NCBI GenBank assembly: GCA_963422685.1
Contig: OY730442.1
Span: 1,302,001 to 1,366,000, forward strand
Direction of reading: 5' to 3'
DNA: 64,000 nt
Source: Spongiihabitans sp963422685
Lineage (GTDB): Bacteria > Pseudomonadota > Gammaproteobacteria > Arenicellales > Poriferihabitantaceae
Part shown: positions 8,886-18,398 of the stretch, in pieces
Position numbering within the stretch: the first letter of the stretch is position 1
Layout of the letters: every line of letters begins with the position of its first letter
Notes under the pieces: generated by a model
What the model was told of the DNA's origin: nothing
The model's database searches: none
What the model saw: the letters and a program-made list of their open reading frames with translations, nothing else
Translations under genes and position numbers: made by a program

Positions 8886-9659
8886 TCAGCGCCTGGCATG
8901 GGAAAACAATCGAAAAAAATTCCCGGTTGTGATCCCAGCCATATCTTCCAATGCCACACCGCGCAATCGGGAAAGCATTTTCGCGGTATGTTTTACAAAG
9001 CTGGGTTCATTGGTTTTTCCGCGCACCGGAACTGGAGCCAGATAGGGGCAGTCGGTTTCAATCAGGATTCTGTCTTGCGGTACTTTTTTCGCCACTTCCC
9101 TTAGAGATTCTGCGTTTTTAAAGGTAACGATACCCGAAAAGGAAATATAAAAACCCATATCCAGTGCGCGTTTTGCGGTTTCCCAGTCTTCGCCAAAACA
9201 ATGCATCACGCCGCCGCAGGATTGGGCGCCCGTGGTTTCCAGCATATCCATGGTGTCGTCTGCCGCAGACCGGGTATGGATAATCAACGGCTTGTCGATG
9301 ATTTTTGCCGCCTGGATATGGTTTTCAAAGCGCTGTCGCTGCCAATCCAGATTTCCTGCATTTCTAAAATAATCCAGCCCGGTTTCACCGATTGCCACGA
9401 CATCTGGATGCGCTCCAAGCGCCACTAATTCGTCGCAGCCTGGATCATGGCATTCGGTGTAGTTTGGATGCACACCGACGGATGAAAAGATATTGGCATG
9501 GGCCGCCGACAATTTTTTAATTTGCGGGTAGTCTTCCAGGTTGACCGACACGCACAACATATAATCAACCTGGTTATCCCGAGCCCTGGCCAGCAGTCCC
9601 TCCATATCCGCGCACAATGGCTGGAAATTGATATGGCAGTGTGAGTCAACCAATTGCAT
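8886..9659 (-). CDS. TatD-family metal-dependent hydrolase / 3'-5' DNase (YcfH-like)
   Basis: 257 residues. The TatD metal-site motifs are all present: DSHCHINF at residues 5-12, AIGETGLDYF near residue 90, LIIHTRSAADDT near 125, MHCFGEDW near 152, and ILIETDCPYLAPVPVRGK near 198. Family members are two-metal TIM-barrel nucleases. It is the last gene of the fab-mltG-tmk-holB-pilZ-tatD run, the usual gammaproteobacterial place for ycfH. Confidence 0.93.
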   Translation of the reverse strand: MQLVDSHCHINFQPLCADMEGLLARARDNQVDYMLCVSVNLEDYPQIKKLSAAHANIFSSVGVHPNYTECHDPGCDELVALGAHPDVVAIGETGLDYFRNAGNLDWQRQRFENHIQAAKIIDKPLIIHTRSAADDTMDMLETTGAQSCGGVMHCFGEDWETAKRALDMGFYISFSGIVTFKNAESLREVAKKVPQDRILIETDCPYLAPVPVRGKTNEPSFVKHTAKMLSRLRGVALEDMAGITTGNFFRLFSHARR

Positions 9660-9725
9660 GGAAGTTTGCGTCTACCCGGAGAAAAGCAGGAATCGGCATA
9701 ATCAAGACAGCATGACAGGTCACGA

Positions 9726-10145
9726 TCACAGCGTAAATGTGGCCCGCGAGCTGCCAATCCTGGCGCCGAGCACACCTTCAATTTGATTTCGCAGCCGGTT
9801 GCCCTCCTTGCCCTTGAATGCAATTCCCACACCCTGGCGCCGTGCTTCCGTCGCCTCGGCCGGTGTGCGCCAGACCACGACACCCTCTACCGGCAATGCG
9901 TTTTTACTATTCGGCAAAGTTACCAATAAAAACACCTCTTCGTTCATCTTGTATGGATGAATGGTTGGGAAAAACAAACCGCCGCCCTTGACAAATGGCA
10001 TGTACGCTTTTTGCAGGCTTTCTGCATCGGGATAGGCGAGCGGGATAATTGCCGGACGACTGGCTCCATTTGATTTGCGTCCTTCGGCTTTGTTTCCGGC
10101 TGCCGATTTTACCGGTGCATGTTTTGATGATTCAGCGTCTGCCAT
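9726..10145 (-). CDS. pilZ: PilZ-domain protein (type IV pilus-associated family)
   Basis: 139 residues. The ~35-residue N-terminal extension is polar. The rest matches the short PilZ proteins encoded beside holB: IIPLAYPDAESLQKAYMPFV, then GGLFFPTIHPYKMNEEVFLL, then PVEGVVVWRTP and GVGIAFKGKEGN. This group is known for type IV pilus assembly. It often lacks the c-di-GMP-binding RxxxR motif, and I see none here. It lies between holB and tatD in the conserved order. Confidence 0.88.
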   Translation of the reverse strand: MADAESSKHAPVKSAAGNKAEGRKSNGASRPAIIPLAYPDAESLQKAYMPFVKGGGLFFPTIHPYKMNEEVFLLVTLPNSKNALPVEGVVVWRTPAEATEARRQGVGIAFKGKEGNRLRNQIEGVLGARIGSSRATFTL

Positions 10146-10212
10146 TTATCCTAAGTCTGCCGATTTAATTCAACGGTCGCTGTCAGCGCCTGTAAAACAC
10201 AGCAACAACGAA

Positions 10213-11271
10213 TCATATCGCTGAATGCAATATGGTACGTTGAAATGCGAGTACCAGGTCTTCAATTGCAAGTTGCCGGTTCACAGGTTGTGATGCAATG
10301 CGGCGATAGTAACCAATTCTATCATACAGGCCATAAAGCCTTTGAATAGAGGCGTTGGCGATATTAATTTTAACTTTATCGGCCCAGTATGGCGTTATAT
10401 TCGCAACATCGAACCTGATCAATTCCATAACGAATCGTTGCAGCCATATCAGTAAACGGTGGAATTCCAGTTTATTGAGCTGAGCCGCAAAATCAACCGG
10501 ATCAACCCGCCCGGCTGCTATGCCCGCGAACCCCGTGATGCAGTGGTGGTAATGCGTCAGAAAACCGCTTTCATATAAACTTTTTGCTTCCAGCGGGCCG
10601 CCATTGGCCAGCTTTAGCGCAATCCCAGCATCCGCTCCGCGCACATAAGCCCTAATCCATTCCAACGCCATTGCGCTATCCGGCGTACTGAGCGTTTGTG
10701 TGACGCATCGACTGCGGATGGTTGCCGGCAAACGTCCCGGAGCAGCCGTTACCAGTACAAAAACCGAGTCCGGCGGCGGCTCTTCCAGCAGCTTCAACAG
10801 CGAGTTGGCCGCGCTGATGTTCATCGAATCCGCCGGCAGAATCAGCACCACCCGGGTTTTGGATATGTGGGCGTGGGTGGCGAAGCGCGCGATCAGTTGC
10901 CTGACCTGATCAACTGATATGATCTGACTGTGTCGGGTTTTCCTGTCCCGTTCTGTCCGGTCCTGATAGCGGTCGCTGTATCGGGCGAGCTGCGATAGGC
11001 GCCCCTGGACCGATTCGAGTTCAGAAGTCAGCACATGAAAATCAGGATGTGTGCCGGCATTAAACAAACGGCAATTCTGGCACTGGCAGGGTAAATCGCC
11101 GCTAGGCGAAGGGGCCGGGCATATCCGGTTTTGACACAGCGCCAGGGCAAATTCCCGCTTGCCGATACCCGCCTGGCCGGTAAGCAGCAGTGCATGATGG
11201 GATTTGCTTCTGGATTGGGTCAGCCGCCGCCATTGCGGCTGGTGCCAGGGATAAATCATCGTGGTCGCCAT
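10213..11271 (-). CDS. holB: DNA polymerase III delta' subunit of the clamp loader
   Basis: 352 residues. The N-terminal AAA+-like fold has the GQAGIGKREFA P-loop region and a zinc-type cysteine group (CPAPSPSGDLPCQCQNCRLF, residues ~52-71). Then come the SVDQVRQLIARFATHAHI and NSLLKLLEEPPPDSVFVLVT sensor segments. HolB is a rigid part of the clamp loader that places the beta clamp on DNA. The position between tmk and pilZ is the standard one. Confidence 0.93.
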   Translation of the reverse strand: MATTMIYPWHQPQWRRLTQSRSKSHHALLLTGQAGIGKREFALALCQNRICPAPSPSGDLPCQCQNCRLFNAGTHPDFHVLTSELESVQGRLSQLARYSDRYQDRTERDRKTRHSQIISVDQVRQLIARFATHAHISKTRVVLILPADSMNISAANSLLKLLEEPPPDSVFVLVTAAPGRLPATIRSRCVTQTLSTPDSAMALEWIRAYVRGADAGIALKLANGGPLEAKSLYESGFLTHYHHCITGFAGIAAGRVDPVDFAAQLNKLEFHRLLIWLQRFVMELIRFDVANITPYWADKVKINIANASIQRLYGLYDRIGYYRRIASQPVNRQLAIEDLVLAFQRTILHSAI

Positions 11272-11281
11272 TATAAATAAT

Positions 11282-11911
11282 TCATAAATAATTCTTCACA
11301 CATAGAATTATTTTTTTGCGCACGGCATCAATCCCGTCCCGGGCATCGATACATTTTATTCTGCCCGGAAAATCTTTGGCTCTTTGCAAATACACCGCGC
11401 GCACTGCCTGTTTGAATTCTATTTGCTGGGTTTCAAAATGATCATATTGCGCAAAAATATCACTTTGCAGACCCGCCTCAATCGGCACATCCAGCAAAAT
11501 CGTCAGGTCCGGCTGCAACCCCCGCTGCACCCAGTTTTCGAGCCGGGCAATACGTTCCTGGCTGATTCCACGACCGCCGCCTTGATAGGCATAGGACGAA
11601 TCGGTAAAGCGATCACACAGCACCCATTTGTTCTGTTTGATTGCGGGCACAATTACTTCGTCTAAATGCTGCATACGCGCAGCAAAAATCAGTAATAACT
11701 CCGCATCATCGCCCAACGCGAAATTCCTGCCCGAGTCATCGCCCGCCAGCAAAATATTTCTCAGTCTTTCCCCAAGCCGGGTACCGCCCGGCTCCCGGGT
11801 GGATACCACGTCGATTTTTTGCTCGGCCAGCCAGCGCTGCAAAAATCTGATCTGGGTGGTTTTGCCCGCACCATCAACCCCTTCCATGGTGATAAAGACA
11901 CCGTTAGCCAT
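11282..11911 (-). CDS. tmk: Thymidylate kinase
   Basis: 209 residues. Motifs: P-loop MEGVDGAGKTTQIR at residues 8-21, the STREPGGTRLGERLR segment, and DRFTDSSYAYQGGGRGISQE, which covers the DR motif and the TMP-binding and LID regions. It phosphorylates dTMP to dTDP. It overlaps the end of mltG by 8 bp, which suggests translational coupling, and is 10 bp from holB. Confidence 0.96.
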   Translation of the reverse strand: MANGVFITMEGVDGAGKTTQIRFLQRWLAEQKIDVVSTREPGGTRLGERLRNILLAGDDSGRNFALGDDAELLLIFAARMQHLDEVIVPAIKQNKWVLCDRFTDSSYAYQGGGRGISQERIARLENWVQRGLQPDLTILLDVPIEAGLQSDIFAQYDHFETQQIEFKQAVRAVYLQRAKDFPGRIKCIDARDGIDAVRKKIILCVKNYL

Positions 11912-12926
11912 CGTTCTTTCTGCTTAGGATATATTTTTTCACCGCCGCGTTATGCTCCTCCAGCGTGTTGGAAAACTCATGCCGGCCCCCGCCTTTTGCG
12001 ACAAAATATAACGCTTCGGTCTGTTCAGGATGGAGCGCTGCATACAGCGCATCACTGCCGGGCAGGCTGATCGGCGTGGGCGGCAAACCGTGGCGCGTAT
12101 AGGTGTTATACGGGGTGTCGGTTTTCAGATGCCTGCGGGTAATGTTGCCATCATAATTTTCACCTATTCCATAAATAACCGTCGGGTCGGTTTGCAGCCG
12201 CATCCCGCGCCGCAGCCGATTCGCAAATACGCCGGAGATTTGCGGCTGCTCGTCCCGTATCCAGCTTTCTTTTTCTATAATTGAAGCCAGAATCAACGCT
12301 TCATAACGGCTTTTCAGGTGCAAATCCGGCGGCCGGTTTGCCCAGGCGCTATCCAGTTTTTCCTGCATCAATGCAAACGCTTTGCGATAGATCGACAGAT
12401 CGCTGTCGCCCAGGCGGTAGTGATAGGTGTCTGGATAAAACTGTCCTTCTGGATGAAGCGCGGGATGACCCATCGCTGCCATGATCTGCTGGTCGCTCCA
12501 GTTAGCTGTGGTGGTTTTCAGTGTGGCAGTGGCGTTGATAACGGTGCGCATCCGCTTGAACGTCCAGCCTTCGATAAACGTTATGCGTATGTCAATTTGA
12601 CCCTGGCCGCTTACCAGTCGGTCAACCAGATCGGGCAATGAAATTCCTTCTGGAAATTTATATTCCCCTGCTTTGATTTGGGTGCCGAATTGGTTTAGAC
12701 GAGCGTAGAGTTTCAGCGTGTACGGTTCAGGAATAATCTTGCTGTCCACCAGACGATTGGCAATGGATGACAAGGATTCCCCGTAACTGACCGAAAATTC
12801 CGCACCGCCGAAGCTGAGCGGTTTGGAAACAGCCGCCGCATAGTATCCAGCCGCGCACAGAAAAATAATCAGGCCGGACAAAAACACCACAACCCCCGTC
12901 TTTTTCCACCACGACCAGGATTTCAT
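11904..12926 (-). CDS. mltG: MltG endolytic murein transglycosylase
   Basis: 340 residues. One N-terminal membrane helix (GVVVFLSGLIIFLCAAGYYA, residues ~11-30) is followed by a LysM-like domain and the YceG catalytic domain. The catalytic glutamate lies in ILASIIEKESWIRDEQP, and the family motifs LQTDPTVIYGIG and YNTYTRHGLPPTPI are intact. MltG cuts nascent glycan strands in the periplasm. pabC, which usually sits between fabF and mltG, is absent: only 39 bp separate the two genes. Confidence 0.95.
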   Translation of the reverse strand: MKSWSWWKKTGVVVFLSGLIIFLCAAGYYAAAVSKPLSFGGAEFSVSYGESLSSIANRLVDSKIIPEPYTLKLYARLNQFGTQIKAGEYKFPEGISLPDLVDRLVSGQGQIDIRITFIEGWTFKRMRTVINATATLKTTTANWSDQQIMAAMGHPALHPEGQFYPDTYHYRLGDSDLSIYRKAFALMQEKLDSAWANRPPDLHLKSRYEALILASIIEKESWIRDEQPQISGVFANRLRRGMRLQTDPTVIYGIGENYDGNITRRHLKTDTPYNTYTRHGLPPTPISLPGSDALYAALHPEQTEALYFVAKGGGRHEFSNTLEEHNAAVKKYILSRKNDG

Positions 12927-12965
12927 ATCAACGCGCCTGGCGCGAAACCACGCCTGGTTACGATA

Positions 12966-14228
12966 TCAAATCCGGCTGAACACCAGCGTACCATTGGTTC
13001 CGCCGAATCCGAACGAGTTGCTGAGCGCAACCTCAATGTTATGCTGTCTGGCCTCCCCGGGTACATAATCCAAGTCGCATTCAGGGTCCTGGTCCACAAG
13101 GTTGATGGTCGGCGGTATTGATTGTTGATAAATTGACATTGCGGTCATCACCGCCTCAACGCCGCCAGAGGCGCCCAACAAGTGACCAATCATGGATTTG
13201 TTGGAGCTTACCAGTAAATTTTTCGCATGATCGCCGAAAGTTGATTTTATCGCCAGAGTTTCGGCGATATCGCCCTGGGGCGTAGAAGTGCCATGAGCAT
13301 TCAGGTATTGCACTTTATCGGCATCAATGCCGGCATTGCGTAAAGCGTTATTCATACAACGCGCAGCGCCTTCGCCGCCTGGAGAGGGGCTGGTAATATG
13401 ATAGGCGTCGCCGCTCATTCCAAATCCGGCCAGCTCGGCATAGATGCGCGCCCCGCGTTTTTTGGCGTGCGCATATTCTTCCAGTACCAGCACCCCTGCG
13501 CCTTCGCCCATGACAAAACCGTCTCTGCCTGTATCCCAGGGGCGGCTGGCAGATTGGGGCTCATCATTACGGCGGCTTAAAGCCCGGGCAGATGCAAATC
13601 CGGCCAGTGAAGTCGGTGAAATTGGCGCTTCGGCACCGCCGGCCACCATCACATCCGCGTCACCATATTCGATTAATCGACCCGCCTCACCGATTGCGTG
13701 GGTACCGGTACTGCATGCTGTGACTATGGAAAGATTGGGGCCTTTTAAACCGTGGGAGATGGAAAGATTGCCGGAAATCATGTTGACAATCGTCATGGGA
13801 ATATAAAACGGGGATACACGCCTGTTGCCTTTCCGGCCATACAGTATGGTGGTAGATTCAATGGTGTTGACGCCGCCAATCCCGGAACCGATATAGACTC
13901 CAATCCTCTGTGCATTGGCATCCGTCACTTCCAGCCCTGAATCCGCAATTGCCTGGTTTCCACAAATCACGCCGAACTGCATGAAACGATCCATTTTTCG
14001 CGCTTCTCTCTCGAACATATAATCGCTGGCGACAAAGTCTTTTATCTCGCCGGCAAAACTGCATGGAAATGCGCTGGCATCGAATTGACGGATGCTGGCA
14101 ATGCCGTTTTTCCCATCCAGCATGGCCTGCCATGATTGTGCCAGGCCAACCCCGGTGGGCGTGATGGCCCCCATGCCGGTAATTACTACGCGACGATTGT
14201 GCATGGCTGGTTTTGCATTATTTATCAA
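12966..14228 (-). CDS. fabF: 3-oxoacyl-ACP synthase II (KAS II)
   Basis: 420 residues. The catalytic triad is visible: Cys in IVTACSTGTHAIGEAG, first His in LNAHGTSTPQGD, second His in SNKSMIGHLLGASGG. The C-terminal SNSFGFGGTNGTLVF is typical. It condenses malonyl-ACP with acyl-ACP in chain elongation. The reading starts at MINNAKPAMHNRRVVITG; the Met at residue 9 is an alternative nearer the conserved core. It is separated from acpP by 266 bp that include a terminator-like hairpin. Confidence 0.96.
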   Translation of the reverse strand: MINNAKPAMHNRRVVITGMGAITPTGVGLAQSWQAMLDGKNGIASIRQFDASAFPCSFAGEIKDFVASDYMFEREARKMDRFMQFGVICGNQAIADSGLEVTDANAQRIGVYIGSGIGGVNTIESTTILYGRKGNRRVSPFYIPMTIVNMISGNLSISHGLKGPNLSIVTACSTGTHAIGEAGRLIEYGDADVMVAGGAEAPISPTSLAGFASARALSRRNDEPQSASRPWDTGRDGFVMGEGAGVLVLEEYAHAKKRGARIYAELAGFGMSGDAYHITSPSPGGEGAARCMNNALRNAGIDADKVQYLNAHGTSTPQGDIAETLAIKSTFGDHAKNLLVSSNKSMIGHLLGASGGVEAVMTAMSIYQQSIPPTINLVDQDPECDLDYVPGEARQHNIEVALSNSFGFGGTNGTLVFSRI

Positions 14229-14334
14229 TAATTTATCGGGCCTGGTATGCGAGACGAAAATTGCGGAGTCAAATCCTTGTTCATTCTCAACCTACAGGTC
14301 TGATCATAACTACCTTGCACCGGCTGCAATACAA

Positions 14335-14364
14335 AACCCGCTATCTGATACAGGCTAGCGGGTT
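14335..14364 (-). terminator. Hairpin between acpP and fabF (terminator or attenuator)
   Basis: On the minus strand a perfect 9-bp stem (AACCCGCTA / TAGCGGGTT) with a 12-nt loop is followed by a short T run. It lies downstream of acpP and upstream of fabF. That would end or reduce transcription after acpP, giving much more ACP than synthase. Confidence 0.7.
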
Positions 14365-14494
14365 CTGCTGGTTTGTGGACTAGCCGGAGTATGCCGAAAA
14401 AAGCAGGCTGAAAATAATCGACAATCCGGGGCGATCAGATTTTTACGACCCTGGCATAAAGACCCAACCAGGCATGAGCACCAGACATAAACAT

Positions 14495-14737
14495 TCAGGC
14501 ATTGGTGACGGTGGATTTTATGTAATTAACGGCATCCTGTACTTTGGTAATACTTTCGGCCTTGTCATCCGGGATTTCCGCGTCGAATTCCTCCTCCAAT
14601 GCCATAACCAATTCAACAGTATCGAGTGAATCCGCGCCCAGGTCATCTACAAAAGACGCCTCCAGGGTGACTTGATCTTCACTTACGCCAAGTTGCTCGA
14701 TAACAACTTTCTTTACACGATCTTCAATTGAGCTCAT
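14495..14737 (-). CDS. acpP: Acyl carrier protein
   Basis: 80 residues, strongly acidic. The phosphopantetheine serine is in GADSLDTVELVMALEEEF (DSL motif, near residue 38). Start MSSIEDRVKKVVIEQL is canonical. It carries acyl chains during fatty-acid synthesis. It is separated from fabG by 298 bp with no other gene visible, and is followed by the hairpin at 14335-14364. Confidence 0.98.
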   Translation of the reverse strand: MSSIEDRVKKVVIEQLGVSEDQVTLEASFVDDLGADSLDTVELVMALEEEFDAEIPDDKAESITKVQDAVNYIKSTVTNA

Positions 14738-15035
14738 TCGGGTTTCAGCCTCCAGGTAATGAGTGGTTTTGTATCTTTAACATTTATAAACATCATTTTC
14801 CGGCCTGTAAATCGCCTCTGTATAAAACGGAAAAAGGAGTGTTCAGGTTGATTAGGATCACTTTGGGCGGACGCACGGATAGTAAACAATAGCCCCCGCC
14901 AAGTCCAATAAATAATAGCTTAATTTCAGTCTGGTTTAAATCATGCTCTGCCAGCATTGGAATAAAATGGCCTGCATAAAGTGAATAATGTGTTGATTAT
15001 TAAGAGAAGGAAGAATATATGCGGGCAATCACGCA

Positions 15036-15785
15036 TCAAGACATAAACATCCCGCCGTTTACATGGATAGTCGCGCCTGTAACATAATCTGCCATGCCAG
15101 AGGCAAGAAATACTGCGGCTGAAGCGATGTCTTCAGGGGCTCCCAGTCTGGACATGGGAATGTTTTTCAAAATGCCCTTGCGCTGCTCTTCGGTCAGGGC
15201 ACCTGTCATATCCGTTTCGATAAATCCGGGCGCGATACAGTTGACGGTGATATTGCGTGCGGCGACTTCCTGGGCCAATGATCTGGAAAATCCGATTAAA
15301 CCCGCTTTTGCGGCGGCATAGTTTGACTGACCCGGATTGCCTGTTGCACCCACTACGGAGGTAATATTGATTATTCTCCCGTATCGTGCCCGGGTCATAC
15401 CACGCAAACAGGCCCGGCTCAGGGCGTAAACCGATTTTAAATTGGTGTCCATGATGTCATCCCAGTCGGACTCTTTCATCCTGAGCAATAAATTATCCCG
15501 GGTAATTCCGGCATTATTGATCAATATCAGCGGCGGGCCCGATTGTGTAGAAATTTCCGCTACCAATTCGCGTACCTGGCTGGTGTCGGTAACATTCAAT
15601 ACACGGCCGAATCCGCTGTGACCCGAACGCGGAAACCAATGGCCAATGGCATTTGCGCCATTTTCCGAAGTCGCCGTGCCATATACGATTCCACCCTGCT
15701 CGGCCAAGGCCCGGGCGATCGCCTTGCCGATTCCCCGGGTCGCACCGGTAACCAGACAAACCCGATCTTTTAATAGCTGATTCAT
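15036..15785 (-). CDS. fabG: 3-oxoacyl-ACP reductase
   Basis: 249 residues, short-chain dehydrogenase fold. NADPH-binding motif VTGATRGIGKAIARAL at residues 13-28, NNAGITRDN near residue 90, catalytic ITSVVGATGNPGQSNYAAAK (Ser and Tyr-x3-Lys) and IAPGFIETDMT. It starts only 22 bp after the end of fabH. The malonyl-CoA transacylase gene fabD, which normally lies exactly here, is therefore absent rather than decayed in place. Confidence 0.97.
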   Translation of the reverse strand: MNQLLKDRVCLVTGATRGIGKAIARALAEQGGIVYGTATSENGANAIGHWFPRSGHSGFGRVLNVTDTSQVRELVAEISTQSGPPLILINNAGITRDNLLLRMKESDWDDIMDTNLKSVYALSRACLRGMTRARYGRIINITSVVGATGNPGQSNYAAAKAGLIGFSRSLAQEVAARNITVNCIAPGFIETDMTGALTEEQRKGILKNIPMSRLGAPEDIASAAVFLASGMADYVTGATIHVNGGMFMS

Positions 15786-15807
15786 TTCAATATTTTTCTA
15801 AATACCG

Positions 15808-16773
15808 TTACAACTTGAGCAGCGCCGACCCCCAGGTAAAGCCACCACCGAAGCCTTCAATCAAAATATGCTGGCCGGATTTCAATCTGCCGTCACGAAC
15901 CGCTTCGTCCAGGGCCAGCGGTACCGAAGCGGCAGAAGTATTACCATGACGATCGACAGTAACAATCACCTTTTGCAAAGGAATGTGTGCCCTTTTGCCG
16001 ACCGCCTTGATGATGCGGATATTGGCTTGATGCGGAACCAGCCAGTCAATATCCGCTTTTTCCATGTCATTCGCTCCAAGGGTTTCATCGATAATATCGC
16101 TCATGGCGGTGACCGCCCATCGAAACACTTCTCCGCCCTGCATGGTGGTGAATGCGCCCCTGGCCTTAATCAAATCAAAGTTTCTCGACACCCCGGCCGG
16201 AACACACAAAAGGTCTTTGTATTTGCCGTCGCTGTGTAAATGGGTAGACAGTATTCCAGGTCGATTATCGGCTTTAAGCACTACGGCACCAGCGCCATCG
16301 CCAAACAATACGCAGGTGCGGCGGTCGGTCCAGTCAATGATGCGGGAAAACGTTTCTGCCCCGACCACCAATGCACATTTCGCACTCCGGGTTTTTATAA
16401 ACTTGTCCGCCACATCTATGGCAAACAAAAAACCGGCGCAAACGGCCTGGATGTCAAATGCCGGCGGGCCTTCGATTCCCAATTTATACTGCAACAAGCA
16501 GGCGGTGCTGGGAAAAACCTGATCAGGGGTGGTGGTCGCAACCACGATCAGGTCAATATCCTGATTGGCAATTCCCGCCGCCTGGATGGCGTTTAACGCT
16601 GCCCGTTCGGCCAAATCACAGGTGAATTCATCCTCTGCGGCAATTCTACGCTCGCTGATCCCTGTTCTGGATTGAATCCACGCATCACTGGTATCGACCA
16701 TTTTTTCTATCTGTGCGTTGGTCAGCACTTTTTCCGGCAAATAACTGCCCGTACCAATAATTCTGGAATACAT
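15808..16773 (-). CDS. fabH: 3-oxoacyl-ACP synthase III (KAS III)
   Basis: 321 residues. Catalytic Cys in DIQAVCAGFLFAIDVA, His in WLVPHQANIRI, Asn in VDRHGNTSAASVPLAL: the Cys-His-Asn triad of FabH. The N-terminal SRIIGTGSYLPEKVLTN and DAWIQSRTGISERRIA are typical. It starts fatty-acid synthesis by joining acetyl-CoA and malonyl-ACP. The gene lies between plsX and fabG. Confidence 0.97.
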   Translation of the reverse strand: MYSRIIGTGSYLPEKVLTNAQIEKMVDTSDAWIQSRTGISERRIAAEDEFTCDLAERAALNAIQAAGIANQDIDLIVVATTTPDQVFPSTACLLQYKLGIEGPPAFDIQAVCAGFLFAIDVADKFIKTRSAKCALVVGAETFSRIIDWTDRRTCVLFGDGAGAVVLKADNRPGILSTHLHSDGKYKDLLCVPAGVSRNFDLIKARGAFTTMQGGEVFRWAVTAMSDIIDETLGANDMEKADIDWLVPHQANIRIIKAVGKRAHIPLQKVIVTVDRHGNTSAASVPLALDEAVRDGRLKSGQHILIEGFGGGFTWGSALLKL

Positions 16774-16833
16774 CGCCGAGGAATTAAGTTAAAGAGAAAT
16801 TTATGTGGGATTATTTTTATTGATCCAGCCCAA

Positions 16834-17844
16834 TCAAGCCGAACCTGCCGCCATCGCCGTTTCAATCTGATTTACCAGTCCCTTGCGTGTCTCCTCAATC
16901 GCAACCTCTACCGCAAATTTAAACCCGACATGGTCCGTGCCGCCATGTGATTTTACCACCGCCCCACGCAAACCAAGCAGGCTGGCGCCGTTGTAATGAC
17001 GATGGTCAAGGCGATGCCTGATGGCCCTCAATACCGGCCCGGCCACCAGACCGGCACCCTTGGCGGCCATGTTTCGACTGAATTCTTCTTTGAATACACT
17101 CATAATCATTTGAGCTACGCCTTCAGACGCTTTTAGCGCCACATTACCCAGAAACCCGTCGCATACTACCAAATCGGTGTTGCCAATATAGATTTCATCC
17201 GCCTCCACAAATCCAGTATAGTTCAAATTACTCGCTTTAAATAACTCCGCAGTCTCTTTTATGGCGTCATTTCCCTTGATCGCTTCCACGCCGATATTAA
17301 GGAGTCCAACCGTAGGATGCTTTTTATCACATAAACAGGCCACAAGCCGGGAACCCATCAATCCAAACTGCAACAATATATCCGGCGACGCATCCACATT
17401 CGCACCCAGGTCAAGCATATAGGTGCTTCCTTCGGCCCGGGGCAACGCCGCGCAGATTGCCGGGCGGTCAATGCCGGGGATGGTTCGCAGCACGAACCTG
17501 GCTGTGGCCATCAATGCCCCGGTATTCCCCGCGCTGACGCAGCCGTCCGCCACGCCATCCTTGACCAGGTTGATAGCAACGCGCATGGAGGAATCCTTTT
17601 TCTTGCGCAGGGCATAGGCCGGGTGTTCGTCCATTTCGACGATCTCGCTGGCATGACGGATGCCCAGGCGATCTCCGCTGTGGTCGCCTGACTCCTTTAA
17701 TTCCGAGGCAATCCTGGTCGAATCCCCCACCAGAATTATTTTTACATCCCGATAATTTTTTAGAATATCGACAACTGCGGGGATGGTGCTCTGCAATCCA
17801 TGATCCCCTCCCATCGCATCAACCGAAATTGTAATCATTGCCAT
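16834..17844 (-). CDS. plsX: Phosphate acyltransferase PlsX
   Basis: 336 residues. N-terminal ISVDAMGGDHG, then SAGNTGALMATARFVL and VGLLNIGVEAIKGNDAIKE, all PlsX hallmarks; the C-terminal region holds the HYNGASLLGLRGAVVKSHG segment. It makes acyl-phosphate from acyl-ACP for phospholipid synthesis. It follows rpmF with a 60-bp gap in the usual rpmF-plsX-fabH order. Confidence 0.97.
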   Translation of the reverse strand: MAMITISVDAMGGDHGLQSTIPAVVDILKNYRDVKIILVGDSTRIASELKESGDHSGDRLGIRHASEIVEMDEHPAYALRKKKDSSMRVAINLVKDGVADGCVSAGNTGALMATARFVLRTIPGIDRPAICAALPRAEGSTYMLDLGANVDASPDILLQFGLMGSRLVACLCDKKHPTVGLLNIGVEAIKGNDAIKETAELFKASNLNYTGFVEADEIYIGNTDLVVCDGFLGNVALKASEGVAQMIMSVFKEEFSRNMAAKGAGLVAGPVLRAIRHRLDHRHYNGASLLGLRGAVVKSHGGTDHVGFKFAVEVAIEETRKGLVNQIETAMAAGSA

Positions 17845-17904
17845 TGGGATGCCTGCGCCTGGATGGCGAAACCAGGCTCGCCCCGAAAACGGTCTGGCCT
17901 GGTG

Positions 17905-18087
17905 TTATTCCTGTGTTTTGAATTCGACGACTTTTTTACCACGGTAATAGCCGTCTGCCGTGATGTGATGGCGTCTATGTAATTCGCCAGTAACGGGGTC
18001 AATGGATAGAGTCGGGTTTTTTAAACCGTCATGCGCGCGACGCATTCCTCTTTTGGACGGGGTTTTACGGTTCTTTTGTACAGCCAT
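17905..18087 (-). CDS. rpmF: 50S ribosomal protein L32
   Basis: 60 residues. The MAVQKNRKTPSKRGMRRAHD start is diagnostic, and the HRRHHITADGYYRGKKVV end is typical of the zinc-free gammaproteobacterial form. It begins the fatty-acid cluster. The yceD (DUF177) gene normally found upstream is not recognisable. Upstream sequence GAGGATATA gives a fair ribosome-binding site. Confidence 0.97.
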   Translation of the reverse strand: MAVQKNRKTPSKRGMRRAHDGLKNPTLSIDPVTGELHRRHHITADGYYRGKKVVEFKTQE

Positions 18088-18332
18088 TATATCCTCGTTA
18101 CTGTTGGTTCAATTTGATGTGGATAGCCAAAGCCAAAGACCTGAATCAACCTTTCCATAAAATCGTTCCGGTCGGCAATTGTGCGCTGCCCCAGCGCAGT
18201 TTCAGCATGGGTTAAAAAAGCGGCGTGATTATAGTGGTTTCCCTGATTTGCGTCAAAAACGGCGTCGGGACCTGCCAGTGACGAATAAACTATATCGGGA
18301 TTTGATTTATAGCGATGGACGTTGCAGGCCAC
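18087..18332 (-). CDS. Doubtful 81-residue ORF upstream of rpmF
   Basis: An 81-codon frame whose TAA stop overlaps the rpmF start codon (TAATG), an arrangement that can couple translation. The protein (e.g. HAETALGQRTIADRNDFMER) matches no family I recognise and does not look like YceD, the usual neighbour. It may be chance or a remnant. The rest of 18088-18398 holds nothing else I can support. Confidence 0.2.
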   Translation of the reverse strand: MACNVHRYKSNPDIVYSSLAGPDAVFDANQGNHYNHAAFLTHAETALGQRTIADRNDFMERLIQVFGFGYPHQIEPTVTRI

Positions 18333-18398
18333 CAGCGCTGAACAGGTCGTTTACAAGAGGCAAAACCGACGGGGAAACGGGAAATCCATGGCCATCGC

